The notes under the pieces are model-generated. The model worked only from the letters and a program-made list of their open reading frames with translations, had not been told where the DNA came from and did not search any database. From Streptomyces sp. NK08204 (GTDB taxonomy: Bacteria > Actinomycetota > Actinomycetes > Streptomycetales > Streptomycetaceae), in assembly GCF_020400585.1 (NCBI RefSeq), contig NZ_JAINVF010000004.1:186001-250000 (forward strand): a stretch of 64,000 nt of DNA, given 5' to 3'. A program made the translations under genes and the position numbers. This document shows positions 1 through 9,128 of this stretch, piece by piece; position 1 is the stretch's first letter; each line of letters opens with the position of its first letter.

Positions 1-89
1 CGTACGGCCAGCTCGGCGTTCGTGTCCTTGCTGGCCTGACGGGACATGCGCGCTGAGACGCCGGGCGAGGAGGGCCTCACGTTGTCCAA
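1..89 (-). CDS. Vsr-like very-short-patch-repair endonuclease, N-terminus only
   Basis: Only about 29 codons lie in the window and the gene runs off base 1. The leftward translation contains SARMSRQASKDTNAELAV, which matches the conserved N-terminal helix of actinobacterial Vsr endonucleases (pattern SRQ-x-S-[KR]-DT-x-x-E-[LM]-A-[VL]-R). Vsr enzymes nick at T:G mismatches made by cytosine deamination next to 5-methylcytosine methylases and also occur inside restriction loci. I chose the TTG at 89 because an AAGG lies 10 nt upstream; GTG at 80 and ATG at 47 are alternatives. It starts 13 nt after the Z1 gene, so it is almost certainly co-transcribed. The catalytic part is not visible. Confidence 0.72.
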   Translation of the reverse strand, partial: MDNVRPSSPGVSARMSRQASKDTNAELAV

Positions 90-102
90 TGGTGTCGCGC
101 CT

Positions 103-3100
103 TCAGGATTCTGCGTGGTCGCGGTCGATGACGATCGCATCCTGCCGGCCCGAGTCGATCGCCCGGAACCGGACCAGCGGGCGACCGGTTCCCACGGACG
201 ACTCCGGTGCGACGAAGGAGAAGGCCATGACGACGTCACCCGGGGCCACCGTCCCGTCGGGGGCGAGGGCGGGCTCGGACTCGACCACCGGGTAGAGCAG
301 CAGTGCCCCTCGGCGCGGGTGCGCGAGATGCTCCACCGACGCGTTCCCGGCCGTCTCGACTGCGCCCGCGATGCGCAGGACGGCGGCGCGGTGCTTGGGT
401 TCACTGAGTGCGCCGAAGAGCGAGCCGCGTCGACGGGTACGGCGGGCCAGGGTGAGGGGGCCGTTCCCCAGGATGCGGGCTTCCACGCGCTTGGCCGAGG
501 TCTGCATCGGCGTGATCACGATCCAGTCGTCGATCGTTGCCGGCTGCCGCCCCGCTTCCAGCAGGAACTCCAAGTGCGGCGAGAACTGGCTCGGAATCGA
601 CCACCGCAGGTCGCACAGCACGCCGGTCAGCGTCTCGTGCGAGACCGTGCCCACGCGCGCCTCGTACATGGGGCCGTCCCCGACCGACAGGCCCACAGGG
701 TCCTGACCCAGCGCCGCGAGCACCGGCTCCCAGCACTCGGTGTTGTGAGCCAGCCAGTCCGGGTCGTCCGGGTAGGCCGTCGGCTCCACCCATGTGCCGG
801 GCGACCTCACCTCCACCAACTCCGCGTTGAACATCTTGTTCCGAGCCGACGGCTTCACCCACGGCAGATGTTGGGCCACCAACGGCGGGATCTGGGCCGG
901 GGTCACCTGGGGGTGGCCGTCCACCAAGGGGGCGTAGCGGGCCAGTTCGGCCCGGAACAGTTCCTCGTCGCGGCAGATGGCTTCGAAGGCCTCGTACAGA
1001 TCGACTGTCTTCGCGGCCCGTCCCTTGCCGAGCTGCTCCTCGCGGCCGATGTACAGCCGCACCAGGTCCCGGTACCCGGGGCGGAAGCCGAACCAGCGGC
1101 CCATCTGCATCAGGGTGTCGGCCTGCTGCGTCGTACGGCGGTAGTACGAGATCGTCAGCCCCTCCACGGTGAACCCGCGGGACAGCTTGGTGCCGCCCAC
1201 GAGGATCTTCCAGACGTTCGGGGTGCGGTCGAAGTCCAGGTCGGGCTGGGCGTAGTCGCGCTCGCTCTCGCCGTTGACGACCATGACGGGACTGCCGCCC
1301 TGATTGATCAGTCGGCGGGCCATGGAGACGTACGGCTTGAGGTCCGCGTAGGTCGCGGGAGTCGCCAGGAAGCCGTCCGAGTGAGGGTGGAAGTCCTTGT
1401 CGAAGAGCGCTGCCAGGCGCGTGTGGCCTTCCGGGCCCGTGTATGCGGCGTTGCGCCACATGGTCTCGATGCGCTCGGCGAGGGCCGCATGTTCGGCCAT
1501 GCGGACCGATTCGTGCACGAGCATCGTGTGGTGCCGGAACGGGCCGGAAGGTACTCCGTGCTCGGCGCGGTAGAGCTTCAGCGCGCCCGTGAGGACGAAG
1601 GCGTCCAGGGCCTCCTGGAGACGGTTGCCCGTGGAGTCGTAGATGCCTCGGACATGCTTCTTCTCGGCCTCGCCTTCGGTGCCGTCGACGGTGTCCAGGT
1701 CATGGAAGTCCTGAACGCCCATGTAGCCGATGGGACGGGGGAGGGAGATCAGGAAGTCGCGCGGGAAGAGATCCTCTTCGTCACCCGGGTCGATGAACAC
1801 GTTGGCGAACGGAGTCGCGGTGTAGCCGACGTACTGCGCGCGGGGGAGCAGTTTGAGGAGGGCGCTGATCTGGCCGTTGATCGCGGTGCGGGTCACCGTG
1901 CCGGCCTCCCACTTCTTCGGGTCCGTGGTGTTCACCGAGGCCTGGTCCGACTCGTCGTCGATGATCAGGGCCGGTATCTCGCCGAGGATCGGGCCGATCT
2001 TCTTGAGGTCCTTGACCAGCTTCTCCAGCACCGACTTGTTCTTCTTCACGACCATGACGCGGGCGCGAGCGGCATGCAGGTTCGCCGGGTCGTGCAGGGG
2101 CCGGGTGCGGTCCGGTTTCTCGAACTCCAGGGCGCTGATGCCGCGCTCCAGTGCCATGTAGTCACGGTCGCGGGAGGTCAGACGCTCGATGTCGAAGGCT
2201 CCGAGCAGGGAGGGCCGGGCACCGAACGAGACGAACTTCGCGGGCCAGTCCTCGTCGTCCTGGTAGTCGATGCCGACCAGGGCGTCCGGGTCGTTCGGGT
2301 CGGCCGCGCCCAGGATGTTCTCCTGGCCGATCAACTCCATGTCGAGCCGACGCTGGGTCTGGCCGCGCAGCAGGTTGAGGGTGCCGCCCAGAACGATGAC
2401 CAGGCGGTAGCCCGCGTCGATGGCCTTGGCGGTGACGCCGGTGAAGTTGGCGGTCTTGCCGGACTGCACGTAGCCGACGACGAGACCGCGTGCGCCGTAG
2501 GGGTCGTCACGGGTGGGGTCGGCAAGCCGCTCCACGACCGCGTGGGCGGCCTCATCCAGACTGGAGACCGCCGCGTCGCTCCAGCCCTTGCGGCGCAGCA
2601 ACCGCTCGTACGAAGTCCAGTAGAAGGAGCGGTTCGCCGCCTGCTCACGGGTGTACCAGGGCTGGAACTCGCGGCTGATCGTGACGGGCCCGGCTTCCTC
2701 GTGGACCGGGACGGCCGCGTCGAGCGCCTTGCGCAGGTCCGGACCGAAGGCGAGCTTGTCGTAGACCTCGGCGCGGCGCTCGGGGGTGCGCGGCGCGGTG
2801 GCCGACCAGGTGGGCGACTGTTCGAAGTCCCACGCCGTGAGCTTGCGGCGCCAGAGGGCGAGCAACTCGTCGCCGGGGTGCGCCGCCAGGATCCGCCCAT
2901 GGAAGTGGGTCAGGTCCGTGTCCGCCGGTTCGTCTGCGTCGGAGAGCATGGAGGCGAGCTTCGCGAAGTGCTTGGGGCCACGCCGGCTCATCGCGTCGAG
3001 GACCTCGCCGTGAAGGGCGGGGAGGTGATCCGGAGTAGGTGAGTTCTCGGCGGTCACGGCGGCTGGGTGGCCTCTCTGGGGGTCGGGAAGAAATGTCGAA

Positions 3101-3117
3101 AGGAGGGGACTAACCAT
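103..3117 (-). CDS. Z1-domain P-loop ATPase (restriction/defence-associated)
   Basis: About 1004 residues. It has a Walker A-like loop GYVQSGKTANFTGV near residue 215, an acidic Walker B-like IIDDESDQAS near 386, and the Z1 hallmark QMGRWFGFRPGY near 674, which resembles the arginine-finger region of SF2 helicases. Z1 proteins are predicted NTPases encoded beside MORC/MutL-like GHKL ATPases, Vsr nucleases and cytosine methylases in restriction-type loci; their exact biochemistry is poorly known. The ATG at 3117 overlaps the stop of the upstream ATPase gene by 8 nt, suggesting translational coupling, but no clear Shine-Dalgarno precedes it. A GTG at 3057 with a distant AGAGG is an alternative start. 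Confidence 0.85.
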   Translation of the reverse strand: MVSPLLSTFLPDPQRGHPAAVTAENSPTPDHLPALHGEVLDAMSRRGPKHFAKLASMLSDADEPADTDLTHFHGRILAAHPGDELLALWRRKLTAWDFEQSPTWSATAPRTPERRAEVYDKLAFGPDLRKALDAAVPVHEEAGPVTISREFQPWYTREQAANRSFYWTSYERLLRRKGWSDAAVSSLDEAAHAVVERLADPTRDDPYGARGLVVGYVQSGKTANFTGVTAKAIDAGYRLVIVLGGTLNLLRGQTQRRLDMELIGQENILGAADPNDPDALVGIDYQDDEDWPAKFVSFGARPSLLGAFDIERLTSRDRDYMALERGISALEFEKPDRTRPLHDPANLHAARARVMVVKKNKSVLEKLVKDLKKIGPILGEIPALIIDDESDQASVNTTDPKKWEAGTVTRTAINGQISALLKLLPRAQYVGYTATPFANVFIDPGDEEDLFPRDFLISLPRPIGYMGVQDFHDLDTVDGTEGEAEKKHVRGIYDSTGNRLQEALDAFVLTGALKLYRAEHGVPSGPFRHHTMLVHESVRMAEHAALAERIETMWRNAAYTGPEGHTRLAALFDKDFHPHSDGFLATPATYADLKPYVSMARRLINQGGSPVMVVNGESERDYAQPDLDFDRTPNVWKILVGGTKLSRGFTVEGLTISYYRRTTQQADTLMQMGRWFGFRPGYRDLVRLYIGREEQLGKGRAAKTVDLYEAFEAICRDEELFRAELARYAPLVDGHPQVTPAQIPPLVAQHLPWVKPSARNKMFNAELVEVRSPGTWVEPTAYPDDPDWLAHNTECWEPVLAALGQDPVGLSVGDGPMYEARVGTVSHETLTGVLCDLRWSIPSQFSPHLEFLLEAGRQPATIDDWIVITPMQTSAKRVEARILGNGPLTLARRTRRRGSLFGALSEPKHRAAVLRIAGAVETAGNASVEHLAHPRRGALLLYPVVESEPALAPDGTVAPGDVVMAFSFVAPESSVGTGRPLVRFRAIDSGRQDAIVIDRDHAES

Positions 3118-4690
3118 CGGAACGGGCGAGTTCGGCTCGTACCGCGGTGACGAGCACGCTGTTCCACAAGGCGACCTTGTCGGTCTGGTTCGCCCAGACA
3201 CGCTCCTTCTGGAAGATCTCGTTGAGCATCAGATAAAGAAGGCTCTTCAGGACAGGGGCGTCGTTGGAGCCCCCGCGCCGGCCGCCGTTGAAGGCATGTC
3301 GGTAGTCCTTGTTGAGGACGACCAGACGTTCCTTGTGGTCGATCGTGAACAGCAGATCGGCGGAGTCGACGCCAGCCGGGACGTCGAGCCTGGCCCAGGT
3401 GAAGGTGATGGGGTCATCGCCCTCCAGCTGTGGCAGTTCGTCCCGTAGCGTCCGCTTCAGCTTCGGGTCGATGCCCTTGCCGGGCGGGATGACGGCCATG
3501 CGCTTGACCTCGGTACGCCGCTTGGCGGCTTCACGGTAGGTCGCCTCGGCCTCGCGGACGTACTCGGTGAACGTGTGGCCGTCGGCGGGGGCTGCCGCCT
3601 TCTCCAGTCCTCGGGCGAACGCGGGCGTGACCTGGACGCCGTCCTTCTTGACGGTCAGGGCGAACACGTCGTTGGGCGCGGTCGGCAGGTCCACGGCGAT
3701 CCGGGCGAGGGCGAGGTGGCCCTCGGGGCTGCGGGTGTCGTTCCACCCGCCCGCCTGGACGAGCCGATCGTTGCGGTAGATGTAGAAGCCCTGCCGGTCG
3801 GCGAGCGGGCCGATGCCTCTGAAGGCGACCAGTGGAGATTTGGGCGGCCATATGTGTGCGGTGAGCATGACGTCGCCGACGCCCTCAACAGGCGCGGCAT
3901 AGGTACGGGGATAACCGGGGCGGCCAGGGACCCGATAGCCGAACGGGTCGATGTGCTCCACGCCCCGGTGATCCAGTTCTTCTCGGGTGTGGACGTCCTC
4001 GACGACGATGTCGACATGGAAGTCGCCGCGGGCGAGGAAGCGGTGTAGGTAGAGACCGAGGTGGGTCTCCAGCCGCTCGATCGCGTCGTCGAGGTAGCGA
4101 TCGGTCTGGCCGGCGGTGATGGTCTCGAACGCGCGGACCTGGTCCCAGCGCACGATCGTTCCGTGCCAGCCGATGATCCCGTCGTAGCGGTCGACCAGAC
4201 TCTGGCAGTACGTCGCGTCGACGATGTCGCAGGTGAAGTCGGCCTGCGCGCGGGCGGTGAGCCAGCGGCGGCCGGCCGACGGGCTGCGCTTGGTCCGGCT
4301 GATCACTGTGAGCGAGTCGGCGTGCGAGAGGGAGGCGGCCTTGAGTCCGGCGCCGAAGTGCCCGAGGGCGCCGTCGGCGTACTCCTCACGTCCGCCGACG
4401 GTCATCGCGGTGTCCAGGCCCGCCTCGTCCATGCCCTGGCCGTCGTCGATGACGAGCAGGCCGACGAGGCGGTCCTGTCCACCGTGCTCACCGGTGTCCC
4501 GCAAGAAGCTCACCACGACGTTGCGAGCCCCTGCGTCGATCGAGTTGTCGATCAGGTCGGCGATGGCCGCCTCGAAGCCGTAGCCCTGGTGGGCGAGGGA
4601 TTCGAACGACCTGGCCGCCGGGGGCAGCCGCTTGCTTCCGCTGGTGGGCACGTCGAACTGCCAGTCCGAGGACTGCTGGTGGAGCGGCAT
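3110..4690 (-). CDS. GHKL-fold ATPase (MutL/MORC/Hsp90-like) of the Z1 locus
   Basis: 526 residues. The GHKL ATP-binding motifs are clear: N-box DLIDNSIDAGA near residue 45, G1 box VIDDGQGMD near 85, and G2 box GHFGAGLKAAS near 108. Such ATPases dimerise on ATP binding and in restriction loci are thought to act as DNA-bound switches for associated nucleases. The usual N-box glutamate (ELVDN in MutL) is aspartate here. The ATG at 4690 has GAGGGA 9 nt upstream; in-frame sequence further upstream is GC-biased noise. It is the first gene of the leftward operon with Z1 and Vsr. The C-terminal half resembles no domain I can name. Confidence 0.82.
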   Translation of the reverse strand: MPLHQQSSDWQFDVPTSGSKRLPPAARSFESLAHQGYGFEAAIADLIDNSIDAGARNVVVSFLRDTGEHGGQDRLVGLLVIDDGQGMDEAGLDTAMTVGGREEYADGALGHFGAGLKAASLSHADSLTVISRTKRSPSAGRRWLTARAQADFTCDIVDATYCQSLVDRYDGIIGWHGTIVRWDQVRAFETITAGQTDRYLDDAIERLETHLGLYLHRFLARGDFHVDIVVEDVHTREELDHRGVEHIDPFGYRVPGRPGYPRTYAAPVEGVGDVMLTAHIWPPKSPLVAFRGIGPLADRQGFYIYRNDRLVQAGGWNDTRSPEGHLALARIAVDLPTAPNDVFALTVKKDGVQVTPAFARGLEKAAAPADGHTFTEYVREAEATYREAAKRRTEVKRMAVIPPGKGIDPKLKRTLRDELPQLEGDDPITFTWARLDVPAGVDSADLLFTIDHKERLVVLNKDYRHAFNGGRRGGSNDAPVLKSLLYLMLNEIFQKERVWANQTDKVALWNSVLVTAVRAELARSDG

Positions 4691-4869
4691 ACAGGTATTC
4701 CCTCGCAGGCCGGGACATGTCCGGGCTGCGTGGGCGGGCATGCCAGTTGAGCGCTGATCAGGTGTGACGTTAGCGCGAGTGGAATGTGAAGGAGTAGTGG
4801 GAGCGGAACAAATGGGCTCGGTCTTCCCGGACGCGTTCCAGGGGCGTGGGCAGCATGGCGCCGTCGGAC

Positions 4870-5889
4870 TCAAGCTCGCGGCAGCCCATGGCACTCCTGG
4901 TACTGCCGGTCCGACCCGCACCAGCACCCCGCCCCCCGCTGCGGCGGCCAGGCCACCGCCCGTCCGCGCGCCGCCAGTGTCGTCGCGTACTGCGGCAGCA
5001 GGGCCAGGTCTTCCGGGGACGTGCTCTCCGAGGCGGCGAAGGCCTCGTACGACGGGACCGTGCCCGTGACGATTCCGAGGTTCGTGGTGCCGGAGGAGGC
5101 CAGTTCGCGGAGGGAGGACTCTATGGCCGACAGGTGCTCGGTGTGGGAGGGGTACTCCGAGGCGAGGGCCGGGTACGCCGCCAGGAGTTCGGTGAGTTCG
5201 GGGGCCGGCCAGTGGAGGACGGCCACCGGGAAGGGGCGGGAGAGGGCCTCTCGGTAGGCGCCCAGTTCGGCGCGGAGGCGGGAGATCTCCGCCTGGAGTT
5301 CCGCCGGGTTGTCCGAGCCCAGGGACCACACGCGTTTGGGGTCGTGGAGTTCGTCCAGGGACACCGAAGACGTGTGGAGGGTGTCCGCCAGCGTGTCCCA
5401 GTCGTCGTGCGGCAGGCCCAGCATGCGGCGGACGCGGTGGCGGCCGTAGAGGACGGGGTGGGTGGAGGAGGGGGGTTCCGTGGGGTCAGACAGCAGCAGG
5501 GTTGCCGCCTGGGTGAAGGTTTCCGCCGCCGCTTCCAGTTCGTCGTGGGACTCCAGCGCCTCCGCGATGATCACCCAGGGGGCCGGGTCACGGGGCGCCG
5601 ATGTGCGCAGGCCCTCGATGATCGCCCTCGCCTCCGCCTCGTGGTCGTACTCCCAGAGGTTCGAGGCCTTCAGGGCCCGTACGAGAGAGGGGTTCTCCAG
5701 GGTGTCCGGGGTGGACAGCAGGCGGTCGTAGAGCGCGGTCGCTGCGGGGCGGTCGCCGGAGAGTTCCAGGTGGGCCGCGGCGCGCAGGAGCAGGGCCTCG
5801 GCGTCCTCCGGATACAGGGCGGCGGTTCGCTCCAGGCGTGCTGCTTCGGCGGTGTGGTCGACGTTCTCGGCAGGCGTGTCGGGGCGCAT
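4870..5889 (-). CDS. TPR-like protein with C-terminal SEC-C zinc motif
   Basis: About 339 residues. The N-terminal third (RLERTAALYPEDAEALLLRAAAHLEL) has the helical pattern of tetratricopeptide repeats. The extreme C-terminus has a SEC-C motif, CWCGSDRQYQECHG, with the Cys-x-Cys...Cys-His ligands that bind zinc in SecA and many unrelated bacterial proteins. I chose the ATG at 5889 because MRPDTPAEN looks like the usual streptomycete N-terminus; a GTG at 5970 would add 27 proline-rich residues. A specific function cannot be assigned. It lies upstream of the defence operon on the same strand, about 180 bp away, and is probably not part of it. Confidence 0.75.
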   Translation of the reverse strand: MRPDTPAENVDHTAEAARLERTAALYPEDAEALLLRAAAHLELSGDRPAATALYDRLLSTPDTLENPSLVRALKASNLWEYDHEAEARAIIEGLRTSAPRDPAPWVIIAEALESHDELEAAAETFTQAATLLLSDPTEPPSSTHPVLYGRHRVRRMLGLPHDDWDTLADTLHTSSVSLDELHDPKRVWSLGSDNPAELQAEISRLRAELGAYREALSRPFPVAVLHWPAPELTELLAAYPALASEYPSHTEHLSAIESSLRELASSGTTNLGIVTGTVPSYEAFAASESTSPEDLALLPQYATTLAARGRAVAWPPQRGAGCWCGSDRQYQECHGLPRA

Positions 5890-6291
5890 GGGGGACACCG
5901 TACTGCCGAGGGGTGCCGGGGGGAGGGGCGTGTCCCCCTGTTGTGGGTGTTCAGGGGGATGTGCGTTCACGCCGTTACGCCGTCCGGCACCGGTGAGTTG
6001 GCGGGGTCGGGTCTGTCGTGCGCGGCGGCTTCGGTGGAGGTGCGGGGGCGGCCGGATGCGGGCTCCGGCGGGCGTGCCGGTGGTCCGGCACCGGGGCCGG
6101 CGTCGGCGTGCCCGGTGCGGGCGGGTGCTGGTCGGCGGGGGTGAGGTGTCCGTCGCCGTCGGGGTCGTCCGCCCTGGCCGTCTGCACGCCGGAGTTCACC
6201 TCCCGGGGCCGGAGGGTGGGGGTGGGGGTGGGGTTGGGGGAAGTTAGTCTCGGTGTGTTCCGGTGAGCGGGCAGCACGAGGAGGTGCGGAC

Positions 6292-6924
6292 GTGGCCGAC
6301 GAGCCCTTCGACGCGACCGGCGACGACGACCTGGGCGAACCGCCCTGGACCGTCGCCGTCTGCCCGGTCACGCCCGAACTCGCCGCGCAGCTCGCCGACA
6401 TGGTGCAGGTGGACTGGACGGACCCCGACGCCGGCGAGCGGGCGATGGCCGCCGCCGGGTGGGAGTCCACCGGTGAGTATCTCGGCGACCTCGACCAGAA
6501 GGCCCATACGCCCGCAGGGCACCTGGTGTACGGCGACGACTGTCTCGCCATGCCGTTCGCGTACGAGTACTACGTGCATCCGGACGGGGCCGTCGCGGAG
6601 GACTTCTGGAGCGTGCTGCCCGGCTGGCACGGGATCGTCGATCCGCCCGCCGGGTCGTTCGGGGGCCAAGTCGACGCCGTGGTGGAGACGTTCACCGCGC
6701 TGCTCGGTCCGCCCGATCACGACGTGACCCATGCGCGGCGGCCGGAGCTGGACCACGAGTGGCGGTACCGGGCCTGGCGGCGGGGTGACAACGTCCTGGT
6801 CGTCGCGCCGGGGCTCGACGGGTTCTCGTACTCCCAGTTCGAGCACGCCTTCGTGCAGATCCGGTCGCTGCCGGCGACCACGCAGTTTCCCGCGCCCGAG
6901 GAGCTGCCCGACTTCTTCTGGTGA
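6292..6924 (+). CDS. Conserved hypothetical acidic protein
   Basis: 210 residues from a GTG with GAGGAGG 7 nt upstream. The protein is acidic and rich in Trp and Tyr (for example WTVAVCPVTPELAAQLADMV and FAYEYYVHPDG), soluble, with no signal peptide or membrane segment, and ends ELPDFFW. I do not recognise a family. The gene stands alone between the leftward SEC-C gene and the convergent MFS gene, whose stop is about 35 bp away. Codon bias is typical of the neighbourhood, so the reading frame is well supported. Confidence 0.7.
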   Translation: MADEPFDATGDDDLGEPPWTVAVCPVTPELAAQLADMVQVDWTDPDAGERAMAAAGWESTGEYLGDLDQKAHTPAGHLVYGDDCLAMPFAYEYYVHPDGAVAEDFWSVLPGWHGIVDPPAGSFGGQVDAVVETFTALLGPPDHDVTHARRPELDHEWRYRAWRRGDNVLVVAPGLDGFSYSQFEHAFVQIRSLPATTQFPAPEELPDFFW

Positions 6925-6960
6925 GTGGCGGTCCCACCGGTACCCCCCGGGTCCGCCGGT

Positions 6961-8328
6961 TCAGCCCCGCTCCCGCAGCACCAGCACACTGACCGCCGCC
7001 ACGGCCGCCAGCCCCGCCGACACCACCATGGCGATGTCCGAGCCCCTCGCCAGGCCTCCGCCCGTCGACGTGGCGATGGCGATCGTCAGGGCCACCCCGG
7101 CGCACGAGCCGATGTAACGGAAGGTCTGCTGCGCTCCCGAGCCCATGGCCGCACGTTCCGCCGGTACCGACTCCACGGCGAGCAGCGGCAGGGCGGCGTT
7201 GAGCAGGCCGCTGCCGGTCCCGGCGACCACCAGGCCCGGCAGCAGCCGTGGCCAGGAGCCGGAGTCCGGGGCGCCGAGCATGGTGAGGACGCCGGCCGCG
7301 TGCAGCAGGAAGCCGAGGGCCAGTTGGCGGCGCGGCGGCACCCGGCCCGCCAGGCGCTTGGCCTGGAGGGCGACCGTGAAGGACACGCCCGACCAGAGCA
7401 GGAACAGCCAGGCCGTGTCCATCGCCGACAGTCCGAGGGTCTGCTGGAGCAGCGCGGGCAGGAAGCTGAAGAGGCCGATCACCGCCAGGCCCGTGAACAG
7501 GCCGCCCGCCGACGAGGCCAGGAAGCGGGGGTGGCGGAGCAGGGCCAGGTCGATCATCGGAACGCGGGTGTGGTGCTCCACCGCGGCGAACACGCCCACC
7601 AGGATCACCGCCGCCAGCAGCAACAGCCCCACCGGTGCCCGCAGCCAGCCGTCCCGGCCCAGGGTCAGGGCCGCGACCAGGGACACCAGTGCCAGGCCGA
7701 ACGTCACGGCGCCTGCCAGGTCGGGACGGCCGCCGCGCGGTGCGCGGGATTCCGCCAGGGGCCGTACGGCCAGGGCCGTCAGCAGCAGCGCCGCCGCACC
7801 CAGGATGCCGTAGGCCAGCCGCCAGTTCGGCAGCGCCCCGGACACCAGCGGGCCGACCGCGATGCCGCCGCTCACGAACGCGCCCCAGACGCCGGTCGCG
7901 TGCAGCCGGCCGCGCGGGGTCGGGAACGCCGTCACCAGCAGGCCCAGGCTGCTCGCCAGGATCGCCGCGCTCGCCGCGCCCTGTGCGATGCGGGCCAAGG
8001 TGAACTGCCAGGTGGACGTGGTGAGGGCGCCGAGTCCCGTCGTCAGGCCGAGGGCCAGCGTCCCGGCGAGGAAGACGCGGCGGCGGCCATAGTCGTCGGC
8101 GAGGCTGCCGGCCACCAGGAGGAGGGCGGCCAGGCCGAGCGGCGAGCCGTTCAGGAGCCAGGCCTGGGCGGAGAGCGGGGTGTGCAGGGCAGCCGCCGTG
8201 GCCGGGAGTGTGACCATCGGGGCGGTGTACGTCATGAGGGCTACGGCGGTTGCCGCGCTGGTCAGGGCCAGGGTCAGGGCCGGGGTGGCCCGGGGGTGCG
8301 GGGGTGTGGCTCCGGGGGGTGCGGTCAC
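6961..8328 (-). CDS. MFS transporter, probable drug exporter
   Basis: About 455 residues with 12 or more hydrophobic helices. The motif-A-like loop between helices 2 and 3 reads GSLADDYGRRRVFLAG, typical of proton-antiport multidrug exporters of the major facilitator superfamily in the plasma membrane. It is divergent from an HxlR regulator, a common arrangement for efflux genes controlled by the neighbouring repressor. I chose GTG 8328, which leaves a normal cytoplasmic tail before helix 1; ATG 8367 or GTG 8376 would put the candidate operator inside the coding sequence. The substrate cannot be predicted. Confidence 0.8.
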   Translation of the reverse strand: MTAPPGATPPHPRATPALTLALTSAATAVALMTYTAPMVTLPATAAALHTPLSAQAWLLNGSPLGLAALLLVAGSLADDYGRRRVFLAGTLALGLTTGLGALTTSTWQFTLARIAQGAASAAILASSLGLLVTAFPTPRGRLHATGVWGAFVSGGIAVGPLVSGALPNWRLAYGILGAAALLLTALAVRPLAESRAPRGGRPDLAGAVTFGLALVSLVAALTLGRDGWLRAPVGLLLLAAVILVGVFAAVEHHTRVPMIDLALLRHPRFLASSAGGLFTGLAVIGLFSFLPALLQQTLGLSAMDTAWLFLLWSGVSFTVALQAKRLAGRVPPRRQLALGFLLHAAGVLTMLGAPDSGSWPRLLPGLVVAGTGSGLLNAALPLLAVESVPAERAAMGSGAQQTFRYIGSCAGVALTIAIATSTGGGLARGSDIAMVVSAGLAAVAAVSVLVLRERG

Positions 8329-8343
8329 GGCCGGACCGTCGAT

Positions 8344-8405
8344 GGTTCTTTCATTGAACCTAGGCATGCGCCGCACCGTAACACCTTCAGTTCGGTCAAT
8401 GAACC
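8344..8405. promoter_or_regulatory. Candidate HxlR operator between MFS and regulator genes
   Basis: The divergent spacer holds two related elements: GGTTC-N7-GAACC at 8344-8360 and GGTCAATGAACC at 8394-8405. Both share the TTGAACC/ATGAACC half site and lie about 45 bp apart. HxlR-type winged-helix regulators bind short inverted repeats in such spacers. Binding is inferred from position and symmetry only. Confidence 0.4.
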
Positions 8406-8435
8406 AACGACCGGAAAATGGCTACAGTGGACCGC

Positions 8436-9035
8436 ATGGCACTGGGCAAGGACTACGTGACGCAGGAGTGCTCGATCGCCCGCGCGCTGGAGGTGGTCGG
8501 TGAGCGCTGGACGCTCCTCGTCGTGCGCGACGCGATCTACGGCGTCCGGCGCTACAACGACTTCCTCGTTCACCTCGGCATCCCGCGCGCCGTGCTCTCG
8601 GCCCGCCTGCGCACCCTCACCGAGACGGGGATCCTCCACAAGCGCCGCTACCAACAGGCGCCGCCCCGCGACGAGTACGTCGTCACCGAGCGCGGTGTCG
8701 CGCTGTGGCCCGCGCTGCGCGCCCTCGGCCTGTGGGGGCGCGAGCAGTTGGGGGGTGCCCCGCTGCGGTCCTTCCGGCACGCCGACTGCGGCACCGAGAT
8801 CGGGGCGTACGGCGAGTGTCCCGCCTGCGGAACCGTCGTACCCGTCCGGGACGTGGTCATGGTGCCGGGGCCGGGGCTCGATCCCGCGCCGGCGGATCCG
8901 GTCAGCCGTGCGCTGCTGAGGCCCAAGCGGCTGCTGGAGCCGCTGGAGCCGCTGGAGCCGCCGGAGCTGCCGGAGCTGCCGGAGCTGCCGGAGCCGCCGG
9001 AACCGCTGGAGACCGCGTCCGCCCAGCCCGCGTAG
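8436..9035 (+). CDS. HxlR-family winged-helix transcriptional regulator
   Basis: 199 residues. The first 100 show the HxlR/DUF24 pattern, including CSIARALEVVGERWTLLVVRDAIYGVRRYNDF and LSARLRTLTETGIL, a MarR-like winged helix with the conserved Cys near residue 10 that is redox-sensitive in some members. A second segment (DCGTEIGAYGECPACG) has four Cys suited to metal binding. The C-terminus is a low-complexity LEPLEPPELPELPELPE tract from short GC-rich repeats. It probably represses or activates the divergent MFS exporter. ATG 8436 is preferred over the in-frame ATG 18 nt upstream because family members begin just before the CSI motif. Confidence 0.85.
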   Translation: MALGKDYVTQECSIARALEVVGERWTLLVVRDAIYGVRRYNDFLVHLGIPRAVLSARLRTLTETGILHKRRYQQAPPRDEYVVTERGVALWPALRALGLWGREQLGGAPLRSFRHADCGTEIGAYGECPACGTVVPVRDVVMVPGPGLDPAPADPVSRALLRPKRLLEPLEPLEPPELPELPELPEPPEPLETASAQPA

Positions 9036-9128
9036 CACCCAGCGCGCGGAGCGCCTCGCCTGTCGAATCGCGCCTCGACCGGGCGTGGTTACGGTCCAGT
9101 ACATGAACACGGTCTTGCGGAGTGGACA

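Noticed and set aside
46..3042. A 998-codon rightward open frame
   Set aside because: It is the antisense shadow of the Z1 gene; the opposite strand carries clear Z1 motifs and this frame has none.
5975..6277. Leftward Pro-rich frame with an EF-hand-like DPDGDGHLTPAD loop
   Set aside because: There is one loop only, no properly spaced ribosome site, and low-complexity surroundings; most likely GC-bias noise.
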